Source of the DNA: Streptomyces sp. NBC_00878
GTDB lineage: Bacteria > Actinomycetota > Actinomycetes > Streptomycetales > Streptomycetaceae
DNA: 64,000 nucleotides
Assembly: GCF_026341515.1 (NCBI RefSeq)
Contig: NZ_JAPEOK010000001.1
Span: forward strand, 7,626,001-7,690,000
Direction of reading: 5' to 3'
Below, piece by piece: positions 44,852 to 51,992 of the stretch. Position numbers and translations under genes: made by a program. The notes beneath the pieces were generated by a model. The model did not search any database. It saw only the letters and a list, made by a program, of their open reading frames with translations, and had not been told where the DNA came from. Positions within the stretch are counted from its first letter, which is position 1. Each line of letters starts with the position of its first letter.

Positions 44852-46276
44852 TCAAGAGGCGCCCCCACGCTCCTCACGAATCTGGGAAACCACCCGAGCC
44901 ACCGTCGCCCGCACACCCTCCAGCTCGGTCAGGAAATGCCAGTAGTCGGGGTGCCGCCCCTCCAACGTCCCGATCGTCCGCTCCAACCGGGCCACCGAGT
45001 CGTCGAGCGGACGCGCGTGCCGAGGATCGGGTGTATTGCGCCCCGCCATGGCCAAGCGCTGGGCATCGCGGATCGCGAACCGCGTACGGTCGATCTCGCG
45101 CTGCGGATCCTTCGACACCTCGTTCAGCCGCCGCAACCGGTCCCCGGCAGCGGACACGGCCTCATCGGTCGTGTTCAGCAGCGCCCGCACCGTGGACAGC
45201 AGCGACGTGGCGTCCGCCCACCGCTGCTCCTCCCGCGCGGTCCGCGCCTCCGCCAGCTTCTGCTCGGCCTGCCGCACGGTCTCGGCGGCCTGGTCCGGTA
45301 CGTGCTGAAGGTCCTGCCAGCACTCGGCGGCGAACCGCCGCCGCAACTCGCTCAGCACCGGATCCACCTGCCCGGAACGCGTGGTGAGCGCCTGTGCGCG
45401 CGTCCGCAGCGTGACGAGGCGGCGGTCGATCTCGGCGGCCCGCTCCGGCAGCCGCTCGGCCTCCGCACGGACCGTCTCGGCATCCCGCGCGACCCGGTCG
45501 GCGCGCTCCAGCGTCTCCGGTACGCCGTGCTGCCCCGCGCCCTGATTCAGCCTGGTCAGCTCCGGGGCGAGGGCGGCGAGCCGGGCCGCGAGGTCGTCGG
45601 CCTTGAGTTCCGATCCCCGTACGGCATCGAGCGCGTTCGACGCGGCGAGCAGGGACTGGCGGGCGCGCTCGACGGCCGGGGCGAGGCGGGCCAGCTGTGT
45701 CTCGGCCTTGCCGAGCAGCGGCCCGAGCCCCTGCTCGAAACGGTCCAGCTCCTGTTTGACCCGGGCCAGCTCGTCCTTGGCCTTCGTCAGCTCGGTACGC
45801 GCGTGCGCGGCGACGGAGGCCTCAAGATCGTCGCGGTCGAGGTCGTGGGCGTCGACGGCGCTGATGTACGTAAGGCTGACCTCGTCGATGCGGCGGCCGA
45901 GCGCCTCGAAGTCGGAGACCGTGCGCCGGGCCGCGGGGGAGTCGTCGACGGCCGTGATCGTCTCGATCGAGATCCGCAGATCGCGCTGCGCCGTGTCGAG
46001 CTCGTAGAACGCGGCCGCCGCGGCGTCCTTCGCCGCCTGGGCCTCGGCCCGCTGGCTCTCGGAGCGCCCGCCGAACCACCGCCGGGTGCCACCGCCGGCG
46101 AACGCGGCGGGCAGCGTGAGTGCGACCGCGAGCAGCGGTAGCGGAAGGAGGACCAGGGCCAGCAGGTCACGGCCAGCGCTACGTGCCCCCGTGGGCCCGA
46201 ATCCGGCACGGGGGCGAGGTACTTGCTGTGCGCATGGCACAAACGGTGTGTACGGCTGCGAAGGTGTCGCCGTCAC
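44852..46276 (-). CDS. Membrane-anchored coiled-coil protein
   Basis: I do not recognise a named family. The 474-aa protein has one membrane segment near residues 38-60 (LLALVLLPLPLLAVALTLPA). About 400 residues rich in Ala/Arg/Glu/Leu heptads follow, as a long coiled coil (LTKAKDELARVKQELDRFEQ and many similar stretches). It is reminiscent of EzrA-like or sensor scaffolds without clear homology. GTG 46276 has GGGAGAGG upstream. ATG 46297 (MTAREREV) is an in-frame alternative. Confidence 0.75.
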   Translation of the reverse strand: MTATPSQPYTPFVPCAQQVPRPRAGFGPTGARSAGRDLLALVLLPLPLLAVALTLPAAFAGGGTRRWFGGRSESQRAEAQAAKDAAAAAFYELDTAQRDLRISIETITAVDDSPAARRTVSDFEALGRRIDEVSLTYISAVDAHDLDRDDLEASVAAHARTELTKAKDELARVKQELDRFEQGLGPLLGKAETQLARLAPAVERARQSLLAASNALDAVRGSELKADDLAARLAALAPELTRLNQGAGQHGVPETLERADRVARDAETVRAEAERLPERAAEIDRRLVTLRTRAQALTTRSGQVDPVLSELRRRFAAECWQDLQHVPDQAAETVRQAEQKLAEARTAREEQRWADATSLLSTVRALLNTTDEAVSAAGDRLRRLNEVSKDPQREIDRTRFAIRDAQRLAMAGRNTPDPRHARPLDDSVARLERTIGTLEGRHPDYWHFLTELEGVRATVARVVSQIREERGGAS

Positions 46277-46350
46277 TTCCCTCTCCCGTGCTGTCATCCG
46301 TCCTACCCGGTGTCATTCTCCCACCAGGTAGGGACGAACACACGGGCCGG

Positions 46351-47199
46351 TTAGTTCGCCGTACGCACGGTGACTTTCCCGTCCTTCGTATGGGCGGACA
46401 CCACATGCGAGCTGCGCTCGTCACGGGGAACGGACACATCCACCCCGCCGTCGTCGGTCCCGGTGGAGACGCGGTACGTCGCCTCCGGCAGTTCGATGGT
46501 CAGGGAACCGTCGTGTCCGCGGGCCGAGACCCGGTCCGGTACGACGGTGAGGCCGAGGCGTACCGACCCGTCCCGCGTGTTCACGTCCACGCGCCGCGAG
46601 TCGACGCCGGTCGCCCTGACGGAGCCGTCGTCAGTACGCAGAGTGATTGGCCCGGCCACGTCCTCGACCCGTACGGAGCCGTCGTTCGTGCGGATGTTCA
46701 GCGAGTCCTTGAAACCGCTGGCCTTCACGCTGCCGTCGCCGTCCTTCACGACGACCGCCACGTCACGCGGCACCTCGATGCGGTGCTTGGCCGAGCAGTC
46801 GGCGACCACACCCGAGCAGTGCATACGGAGCTTCAGCGTGTCGTCCTTCATCCCCCAGGTCACTTCGGGGTCCCCACCGATCGCGACCCGCCCCTCGAAC
46901 CAGCGCGTGACCTGGACGTTCTTGACATCCGCGGCGACCAGTTCGAGCGCCGAGTCGTCGGAGTCGACGGTCAGCGTCCGCCCACCGAGCGCGAAGGAAC
47001 GCTGCTCGGGATCCTTGTCGTCCCCCGCACTGGCCCCACACCCGGTGGCGAACACACCGAAGACGACGACACCCACCCCGAGCCCGGCGAGGGAGCGCCG
47101 CCTCCCAAAGAGGGAGCGCCGCCGCGGACCGCCCACGGATCGCCCCGCAGAGCTTGCAGACCCGGCATGACTGCTCGAAGGACGCTGAAGACTACTCAT
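46351..47199 (-). CDS. DUF4097 beta-strand-repeat lipoprotein
   Basis: The 282-residue exported protein has a lipobox FATGC with Cys54 after a hydrophobic stretch. It has a right-handed beta-structure with the repeating DGSV motif of DUF4097 (KDGDGSVKASG, TNDGSVRVED, TDDGSVRATG, TRDGSVRLGL). The family is of unknown function and was once called putative adhesin. GGAG precedes the ATG at 47199. Confidence 0.88.
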   Translation of the reverse strand: MSSLQRPSSSHAGSASSAGRSVGGPRRRSLFGRRRSLAGLGVGVVVFGVFATGCGASAGDDKDPEQRSFALGGRTLTVDSDDSALELVAADVKNVQVTRWFEGRVAIGGDPEVTWGMKDDTLKLRMHCSGVVADCSAKHRIEVPRDVAVVVKDGDGSVKASGFKDSLNIRTNDGSVRVEDVAGPITLRTDDGSVRATGVDSRRVDVNTRDGSVRLGLTVVPDRVSARGHDGSLTIELPEATYRVSTGTDDGGVDVSVPRDERSSHVVSAHTKDGKVTVRTAN

Positions 47200-47437
47200 G
47201 AAAGGACTCCCCCTGATTCGAACGCCCTCGACCCCACGATGTGGCCCGGACACTCTTCGACCGTACGGATCCGGGGCCGACCGGGGGATCCGGGCCGCTC
47301 CCGGATCGGGGGTGGGGTAAACCCCCGCATCAGAGGGAGGGGCGCAACCACCGGGACCGGCGTCCAAGCCCGGCTTCCGCCGCCGGAACGGGTTTGCGGG
47401 GCACCGCCCCGGGCAATGTAGGCTGTCGACTCGTCCC

Positions 47438-47509
47438 GGGCGCGTAGCTCAGTGGTAGAGCGCCGCCCTTACAAGGCGGATGTCGGCGGTTCGAAACCGT
47501 CCGCGCCCA
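47438..47509 (+). tRNA. tRNA-Val (anticodon UAC)
   Basis: The cloverleaf is complete. The acceptor stem is GGGCGCG/CGCGCCC, the D-arm GCTCAGTGGTAGAGC, the anticodon arm CCGCC-CTTACAA-GGCGG with anticodon TAC, and the T-arm GGCGGTTCGAAACCGTC. The CCA end is not encoded. Confidence 0.97.
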
Positions 47510-47535
47510 CCGGGTTTGAGTAGCAGCTCAACGCA

Positions 47536-47577
47536 GCAGAGCGGCCCCTCGGAGTGATCTCCGAGGGGCCGCTCTGC
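47536..47577 (+). terminator. Very strong terminator after tRNA-Val
   Basis: Perfect 19-bp arms, GCAGAGCGGCCCCTCGGAG (47536-47554) and its complement (47559-47577), with the 4-nt loop TGAT. Confidence 0.95.
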
Positions 47578-47581
47578 GTGA

Positions 47582-47719
47582 TCAGATTCCATGAAAAGTC
47601 CACAACCCCCGGCGATCTTGTGCTTCCGATCGCTCGAACGGGGAAATGAACTGCGGGTACAGGCCACCTACAGCGCCCAGCAGGACGAGGACGGCGTAGC
47701 TCCTCTGCGAGAGCCTCAT
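47582..47719 (-). CDS. Short hypothetical membrane protein (45 aa)
   Basis: The ORF starts MRLSQRSYAVLVLLGAVGGL, which looks like a small signal-anchor, then continues with a charged end (SEAQDRRGLWTFHGI). Its ATG overlaps the stop of the remnant described next (ATGA), which suggests the two were once coupled. I cannot assign a function. Confidence 0.4.
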   Translation of the reverse strand: MRLSQRSYAVLVLLGAVGGLYPQFISPFERSEAQDRRGLWTFHGI

Positions 47720-47990
47720 GTCCGCGTGCCCACCGCGAGGGTGTCGCAGCCGGACAGCCGGATCATGGCCCGCAGGATGATCGCCGTACGGCGCTCGTCG
47801 AGATCCATGACGCGCACGAGGCTCGTCCGGTGCATGATCCCGGCTATCGACAGAACGAGGTCCAAGATGGCGAGCGCCGCCTCGTCCAGACCGAGTTCGT
47901 AGAAGCGGCTGTCCAGGCGCTCCCACGCCAGGCCGAGCCTGGTGGCGACAGGCCCCAGACCAAGGGAGGCGGCATGGCCTCGCGGGCACG
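47716..47990 (-). pseudogene. 5'-truncated gene remnant
   Basis: The minus-strand frame ending at 47716 reads like genuine protein for about 80 residues (WERLDSRFYELGLDEAALAI, then RVMDLDERRTAIILRAMIRL). It has no acceptable start and meets an in-frame stop upstream near 48010. It is probably the C-terminal end of a gene cut off by rearrangement next to the tRNA. The family is not recognised. Confidence 0.4.
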
Positions 47991-48176
47991 ATCGGCATGG
48001 ACACCGTGGAGCTGGGGATCATCCCACTCGGGGCATCCCTCAAGATCCCCCCGGCGAACGGTCTCACTGGGTGATCCGGACTGCGGGCACGACGAAAGAC
48101 CCCCTCGGTGAAAGCAGCGGGTTCGCGGGATCTGAGCGCCTGTTGTTCGAAGCACTGGCCGGTCTAAGCTCTGCGG

Positions 48177-48530
48177 ATGACCTTGGAATGGGAACAGGTA
48201 ATTGTCCACTCGGTGGATCCCGCGGCCTTGGGGCAGTGGTGGGCCGAGGCTCTTGGTTGGGTTGTCGTCTACTCCTCCGATGATGAGTTCGAGATCCGTC
48301 CGGAGCCGGATCGCCTGCCGGGGTTGGACTTCGTCCGGGTTGAGGAGAGCAAGAAGGCCAAGAGCCGACTGCATCTCGACTTCAGGCCTGATGACCAGGA
48401 CGCCGAGGTGGCCCGTCTGGTGGCTCATGGCGCGCAGCGTGTTGATATCGGCCAGGGTGATCAATCGTGGGTCGTCTTGGCAGACCCTGAAGGCAACGAG
48501 TTCTGTGTCCTTGGACAGCGGAGTCAGTAG
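48177..48530 (+). CDS. VOC (glyoxalase-like) family protein
   Basis: The 117-aa protein of the glyoxalase/bleomycin-resistance superfamily (Glyoxalase_6 type) has VHSVDPAALGQWWAEALGW at the start and VVLADPEGNEFCVL at the end. The final Glu is a usual metal ligand. It is a single VOC module that would work as a dimer. The substrate is unknown. Confidence 0.85.
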   Translation: MTLEWEQVIVHSVDPAALGQWWAEALGWVVVYSSDDEFEIRPEPDRLPGLDFVRVEESKKAKSRLHLDFRPDDQDAEVARLVAHGAQRVDIGQGDQSWVVLADPEGNEFCVLGQRSQ

Positions 48531-48688
48531 GGCTCAAACGGCTTGGCCTTGTCGCCGCCGCCGGTCTCGGCACTGCCGTACGCCCTGAACTGCCGTACTC
48601 CCTGAACTGCCGTGCTCCCTGAACTGCCGTACTCCCTGAACTGGCCGCCGCCCTGGTACCCGTCGGCGTTCGCACGGTTCAGGTCCAC
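48524..48688 (-). CDS. Possible small repeat-containing ORF (54 aa)
   Basis: Starting at GTG 48688 (VDLNRANADGYQGGGQFREY), this frame contains the 17-bp tandem repeat at 48577-48643 translated as variants of QFREYGSSG. It ends GGGDKAKPFEPY. A weak AGTAGG precedes the start. Whether it is expressed is uncertain. Confidence 0.25.
   Translation of the reverse strand: MDLNRANADGYQGGGQFREYGSSGSTAVQGVRQFRAYGSAETGGGDKAKPFEPY
48577..48643. repeat. Four tandem 17-bp repeats
   Basis: The unit is about TACTCCCTGAACTGCCG, four near-identical copies in a row, with single-base differences (TACGCC, TACTCC, TGCTCC, TACTCC). Confidence 0.8.
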
Positions 48689-49016
48689 GGCCCTACTTGG
48701 CTTGGCCGAGCCATCGTTCCGTTCGGATGTAGCAGATGTGCCGGATGCAGCCGGATGTGTCTGAGGCGCGTGGCCTGTTCCCGCGCGCTTACCCGTCCCA
48801 ACGGGCCCTCCTGTCAGGGGCGTTGACCCTGTCCCCGTGCACCAGCACAATGAGCGCGCACTCCTGAGAGCGCTCTCAGGATGGGTGCGCCTCGCATGTT
48901 CGTCCGCGCGTACGGAAGTTACGGAAGTTACGGGAGTACGGGATCGCGGGCGTACGGGCGTATGTGCGCTCTTGTGTACGCCCGCACTTTCGCTCCGTAC
49001 CTTTCCAGGGAGAGCC
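48689..49016. other. 328-bp region upstream of the Tat-exported protein gene
   Basis: No clear gene. TACGGAAGT-like units repeat at about 48911-48940 (TACGGAAGTTACGGAAGTTA), and GCTCTC/GAGAGC inverted motifs lie near 48867-48880. These could be operator sites for the gene at 49017. Confidence 0.4.
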
Positions 49017-50441
49017 ATGATCGGCAGGCAAGGCCCGGCGTTCAGTCGTCGTACGCTCATCGGCAGCGGACTCGGCATCGGTATCGGAGCCGCCGTGTTC
49101 AGCGCGGTCGGCTCCGGATCGGCGTACGCCGCCGGGAGCGTGGGGAGTTCGTCCGCGTGGCGGCGCGGGCACGGCTTTCTTGCCGCCGCCATGGACGGCT
49201 ATCCCGATCACGGCAGCATTCGCCTTGCGCAGAGCTACAGCGACCAGGCAGGGCTGTTCAGTACGGCGTTCACGTACGACAACGCTATGGCGATCCTGGC
49301 CCATCTGGCGACCCGTACCGCCGATGGCCGGGCCAGAGCCGTCGCGCTCGGTGACGCGCTGCTCTACGCCCAGGCCCATGACCCGGCGTACGACGACGGC
49401 AGGCTGCGGCAGGCCTACAACGTCGGGCCGTACACCTTCTTCGACGGCTCGCTGCAACCGGACGGCTTCGTACGGGCCGACGGCACCGCCAATGTCGGCA
49501 CGCAGTTCGGGTTCACGGGTACGGCCGTGGGGGACATGGCCTGGGCGGGTATCGCGTTGAGCGCCCTCGCCCGGCGGACCGGTGTCCGCCGCTTTCTCGA
49601 TGGTGCCGTGCGGATCGGGGTGTGGATCGAGCGGGTCGGGCGGACTGACGAACCGCTTGGCGGCTACAAGTTCGGGGTCAATGGCGCCGACGAGAAGTTG
49701 CCCTTCACCTCTACCGAGCACAACACCGATCTGGTCTGCCTGTTCGGACGGCTCGCCCTGCTCACCGGGGACCGGGTATGGCGGGAGCGGCGTGCGCGGG
49801 CCGAAGCCTTCGTCAAGAAGATGTGGGAGCCGTCCGGGGGTTTCTTCTATACCGGTACCAATGACGGGGTGACGGTCAACAAGTCCCCGATCCCCGAGGA
49901 CACCCAGACCTGGACCCATCTCGCCCTCGACGGCGAGGATTTCCCCTCGTACTCCCACTCGTACTCCCACTCTTACTCCCGGTCGTTGGACTGGGCTGCC
50001 GCCGAGTTGGCCGTCCTCGACCACGCCGGGCGGCGGAACAGCGCCGTGCCCGCCGGCCAGTCGTACGAAGGGGTCACCTTCAGCTCTGCCAGTCTGGTGG
50101 CCAACGAGGACGTCCCGATCGCCGAGTTCCAGCCCAAGCCCGACCGCAACGGTGTGTGGTTCGAGGGGACCGCTCATCTCGCGCTCGCCCTGCGGGACCG
50201 GGGCGGGGCTCGTGACGAGGCGCGTGCCCGGCGGCTCGTCGACTCCATCGAGCGGGCCCAGGACCTGCTCGGCGCCGGCCAGACCGTCGGCGCCAAGGCG
50301 CTTCCCGCGCGCTCCGGTGTCGTCTCGGCCAGCAGCCCGCTCGACACCGGATTCGGCTTCGGCTACTACCCGTACCGGCATGTGGGGGCGACCGCCTGGT
50401 ATCTGCTGGCGGCTACGCGCACCAATCCGTTGCGGGCCTGA
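49017..50441 (+). CDS. Tat-exported (alpha/alpha)6-barrel-like protein, probable glycoside-active
   Basis: The 474-residue protein has a twin-arginine signal (FSRRTLIGSGLGIG, Arg11-Arg12, then hydrophobic core to about residue 40). The mature part has repeated helical segments with Trp/Tyr/Asp-rich turns (YDNAMAILAHLATR, DLVCLFGRLALLTGDRVW, FEGTAHLALALRD). This pattern is typical of six-hairpin glycosidase-like or lyase proteins. The substrate cannot be named. SYSHSYSHSYSRS in the middle comes from a 12-bp tandem repeat. AGGGAGAG precedes the ATG. Confidence 0.8.
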   Translation: MIGRQGPAFSRRTLIGSGLGIGIGAAVFSAVGSGSAYAAGSVGSSSAWRRGHGFLAAAMDGYPDHGSIRLAQSYSDQAGLFSTAFTYDNAMAILAHLATRTADGRARAVALGDALLYAQAHDPAYDDGRLRQAYNVGPYTFFDGSLQPDGFVRADGTANVGTQFGFTGTAVGDMAWAGIALSALARRTGVRRFLDGAVRIGVWIERVGRTDEPLGGYKFGVNGADEKLPFTSTEHNTDLVCLFGRLALLTGDRVWRERRARAEAFVKKMWEPSGGFFYTGTNDGVTVNKSPIPEDTQTWTHLALDGEDFPSYSHSYSHSYSRSLDWAAAELAVLDHAGRRNSAVPAGQSYEGVTFSSASLVANEDVPIAEFQPKPDRNGVWFEGTAHLALALRDRGGARDEARARRLVDSIERAQDLLGAGQTVGAKALPARSGVVSASSPLDTGFGFGYYPYRHVGATAWYLLAATRTNPLRA

Positions 50442-50483
50442 CGGCGGCGCCTGTACGTCGGCTGCCGCGTCCGTACGTCAGTC

Positions 50484-50831
50484 TCAGGGGGAGGGGTGGC
50501 CCTCCTCCCCCTGCCATGCGTGCTTGAGGGTCATCCGGGCGTTCACCTTTTCCGCGGTCGTGACCTCCGACCAGAAGCGGTGGCAGGTCACGAAGACCGC
50601 CAGTTCGCGCTCGCGCTCGCGGAGTTTCTCCACCTCCGCCTGTTCGTCGGCCGTCCAGCCGGGGGAGGCGGGGCGCTCCACCTTGCGCCAGCCGTGGTCG
50701 TCACTGAAGCCGTCCAGGGGCTCGACCGACCAGGGGAGCCGCTTCAGGAGGGCCAGAAGCTCGGCCCGGACCTGATGCAGCTCCTCCTGACCGGCCAGGA
50801 GGTCACTCGGGAAGTCATAGGTCGCAGCCAC
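50484..50831 (-). CDS. Conserved hypothetical protein (115 aa)
   Basis: The mostly helical cytosolic protein begins VAATYDFPSDLLAGQEELHQ. A conserved Trp-rich centre (LPWSVEPLDG, GWRKVERP) is followed by a charged helix (ADEQAEVEKLRERERELAVF). Similar small proteins occur in streptomycetes, but I know no function. It is convergent with the Tat-exported protein gene. Confidence 0.7.
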   Translation of the reverse strand: MAATYDFPSDLLAGQEELHQVRAELLALLKRLPWSVEPLDGFSDDHGWRKVERPASPGWTADEQAEVEKLRERERELAVFVTCHRFWSEVTTAEKVNARMTLKHAWQGEEGHPSP

Positions 50832-50908
50832 GCGCTAATGCTACGCCTGTTCGATTTTGGGATGCGAGTTCATCGAGGGACTTCGCGCGAATGTTGTCCC
50901 GTTGTCCC

Positions 50909-50958
50909 GTGCCATCGAAGGTTGATCATTAGTAAGTTCGTGCCATCGAAGTTTGATC
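50909..50958 (+). repeat. Left-end repeats of the Tn7-like element
   Basis: GTGCCATCGAAGGTTGATC (50909-50927) and GTGCCATCGAAGTTTGATC (50940-50958) are direct repeats 31 bp apart, ending just before the tnsA start. Two CCGTTGTCC-like words precede them. Confidence 0.75.
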
Positions 50959-50961
50959 GGT

Positions 50962-51624
50962 ATGGAGTGCGGGTGGTCAGGGGCGGCGGCGGGGCAGCTC
51001 GCGGGTGCGTACGCGGATCCGGATCTTGGTGCGTTTGAGCTGGGGTTCCTGGAGGACGGCGTACAGGTTCGGCGGTCGCTTGCGGCCTGCTGGGGCGTGC
51101 GCTTCGAGCGTGCGGCACCGGTGCGTCCGTTCCGTTGGCCCAGGGGCGGGGAGAGCTTCGCGGGCTGGTACTTCTGCGCGACGACCGGCGGGCACATCGG
51201 CTACGAGTCGTGGCTGGAGCGGGACCGGCTGATCCTGCTGGATGCCGATCCGCGGGTGACGGGGATCGCGTCGCAGCCGTTCTGGCTGCACTGGCACGAC
51301 GGCCAGCGTCGGCGTCGGCATGCTCCCGACTACTTCGTTCGTCTTGCGGACGGGCGGGGCCGGGTGGTGGACGTCCGGGCCGCGGATCGTGTTGATGAGG
51401 CGGCAGCTGAGGCGTTTGCGGCGACGGGGAGAGCCTGCCGGGCGGTGGACTGGGAGTTCGAACGGGCGGGGGTCCCTGATCCGGTGCTGATGGCGAACAT
51501 GCGGTGGCTGTCGCGTTACCGCAGGACACGGTGCCTGCGTCGGTACGTCGCCACTGAGCTGCTGGAGGTCTTCACCGAGCCAGGCCCGTTGCGGCCGGGG
51601 CCGCGAAGGTGGGTGATCCGCTGA
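50962..51624 (+). CDS. tnsA: TnsA-like transposon endonuclease
   Basis: The 220-residue protein of the TnsA N-terminal nuclease family cuts the 5' ends of the transposon in Tn7-type cut-and-paste movement. The restriction-like core is HIGYESWLERDRL (Glu82), RHAPDYFVRLADG (Asp123) and VVDVRAAD. The last position is normally Lys and is Arg139 here. A C-terminal helix-turn-helix-like part (SRYRRTRCLRRYVATELLEV) follows. ATG 50962 lies 4 bp after the end repeat and has no Shine-Dalgarno. TTG 50953 is an alternative. Confidence 0.85.
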   Translation: MECGWSGAAAGQLAGAYADPDLGAFELGFLEDGVQVRRSLAACWGVRFERAAPVRPFRWPRGGESFAGWYFCATTGGHIGYESWLERDRLILLDADPRVTGIASQPFWLHWHDGQRRRRHAPDYFVRLADGRGRVVDVRAADRVDEAAAEAFAATGRACRAVDWEFERAGVPDPVLMANMRWLSRYRRTRCLRRYVATELLEVFTEPGPLRPGPRRWVIR

Positions 51625-51749
51625 TGGTGCTGCCGGTGCTGTTCCATCTGCTGTGGTCCGGCGCCCTGGTGACGGACGTGAGTACGCGGCTGCTGGGTTC
51701 CGACTCCGTGGTCCACGCGGCAGCGAGGGGGCCTCGATGGGACGTCTGA
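51624..51749 (+). CDS. Small ORF between tnsA and tnsB (41 aa)
   Basis: It begins MVLPVLFHLLWSGALVTDVS and ends RGPRWDV. Its ATG overlaps the tnsA stop (TGATG), and its stop lies 12 bp inside the tnsB N-terminal frame. The tight coupling suggests it is translated. It may be a real accessory peptide or only serve re-initiation for tnsB. Confidence 0.5.
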   Translation: MVLPVLFHLLWSGALVTDVSTRLLGSDSVVHAAARGPRWDV

Positions 51750-51992
51750 CTCGGCCGGAGGGCCTCGCTGTCGGGGAACGGGTCCGGTTCGACGGGCAGG
51801 TCCGGCTGGTTCTGGCGGTCTCGGGCAGGTCGGTCACTCTGTCGGACATGGGCGGCACGCCGCGGGCTGTTCCGCCGGCGGTGCTGTTCGCTGGCGAAGG
51901 CTTCGAGGTCGTGGACAGTTCGGGCCGGATGCCGCTCCCGCCCGTGTCCTTGCTCGAGACTCTGCCGCAGGCCGCGTTGGAGAAGGCCCTGT
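51737..51992 (+). pseudogene. tnsB: N-terminal part of tnsB, separated by a frameshift
   Basis: From ATG 51737 the frame reads MGRLTRPEGLAVGERVRFDG and runs about 85 residues (to ALEKAL). This is an N-terminal domain typical of TnsB-like transposases of this group, but it then goes out of frame at a GTGTGTG tract (51991-51997). The continuing protein is in the next frame (WWEGHILEV). A 4-bp TGTG expansion would explain it. Confidence 0.65.

Noticed and set aside
47844..48464. 206-codon minus-strand frame opposite the VOC gene
   Set aside because: Mostly antisense to a recognisable protein, with poor start and no motif.
48577..48643. CRISPR array suspected from four 17-bp repeats
   Set aside because: The units are contiguous with no spacers and too short.
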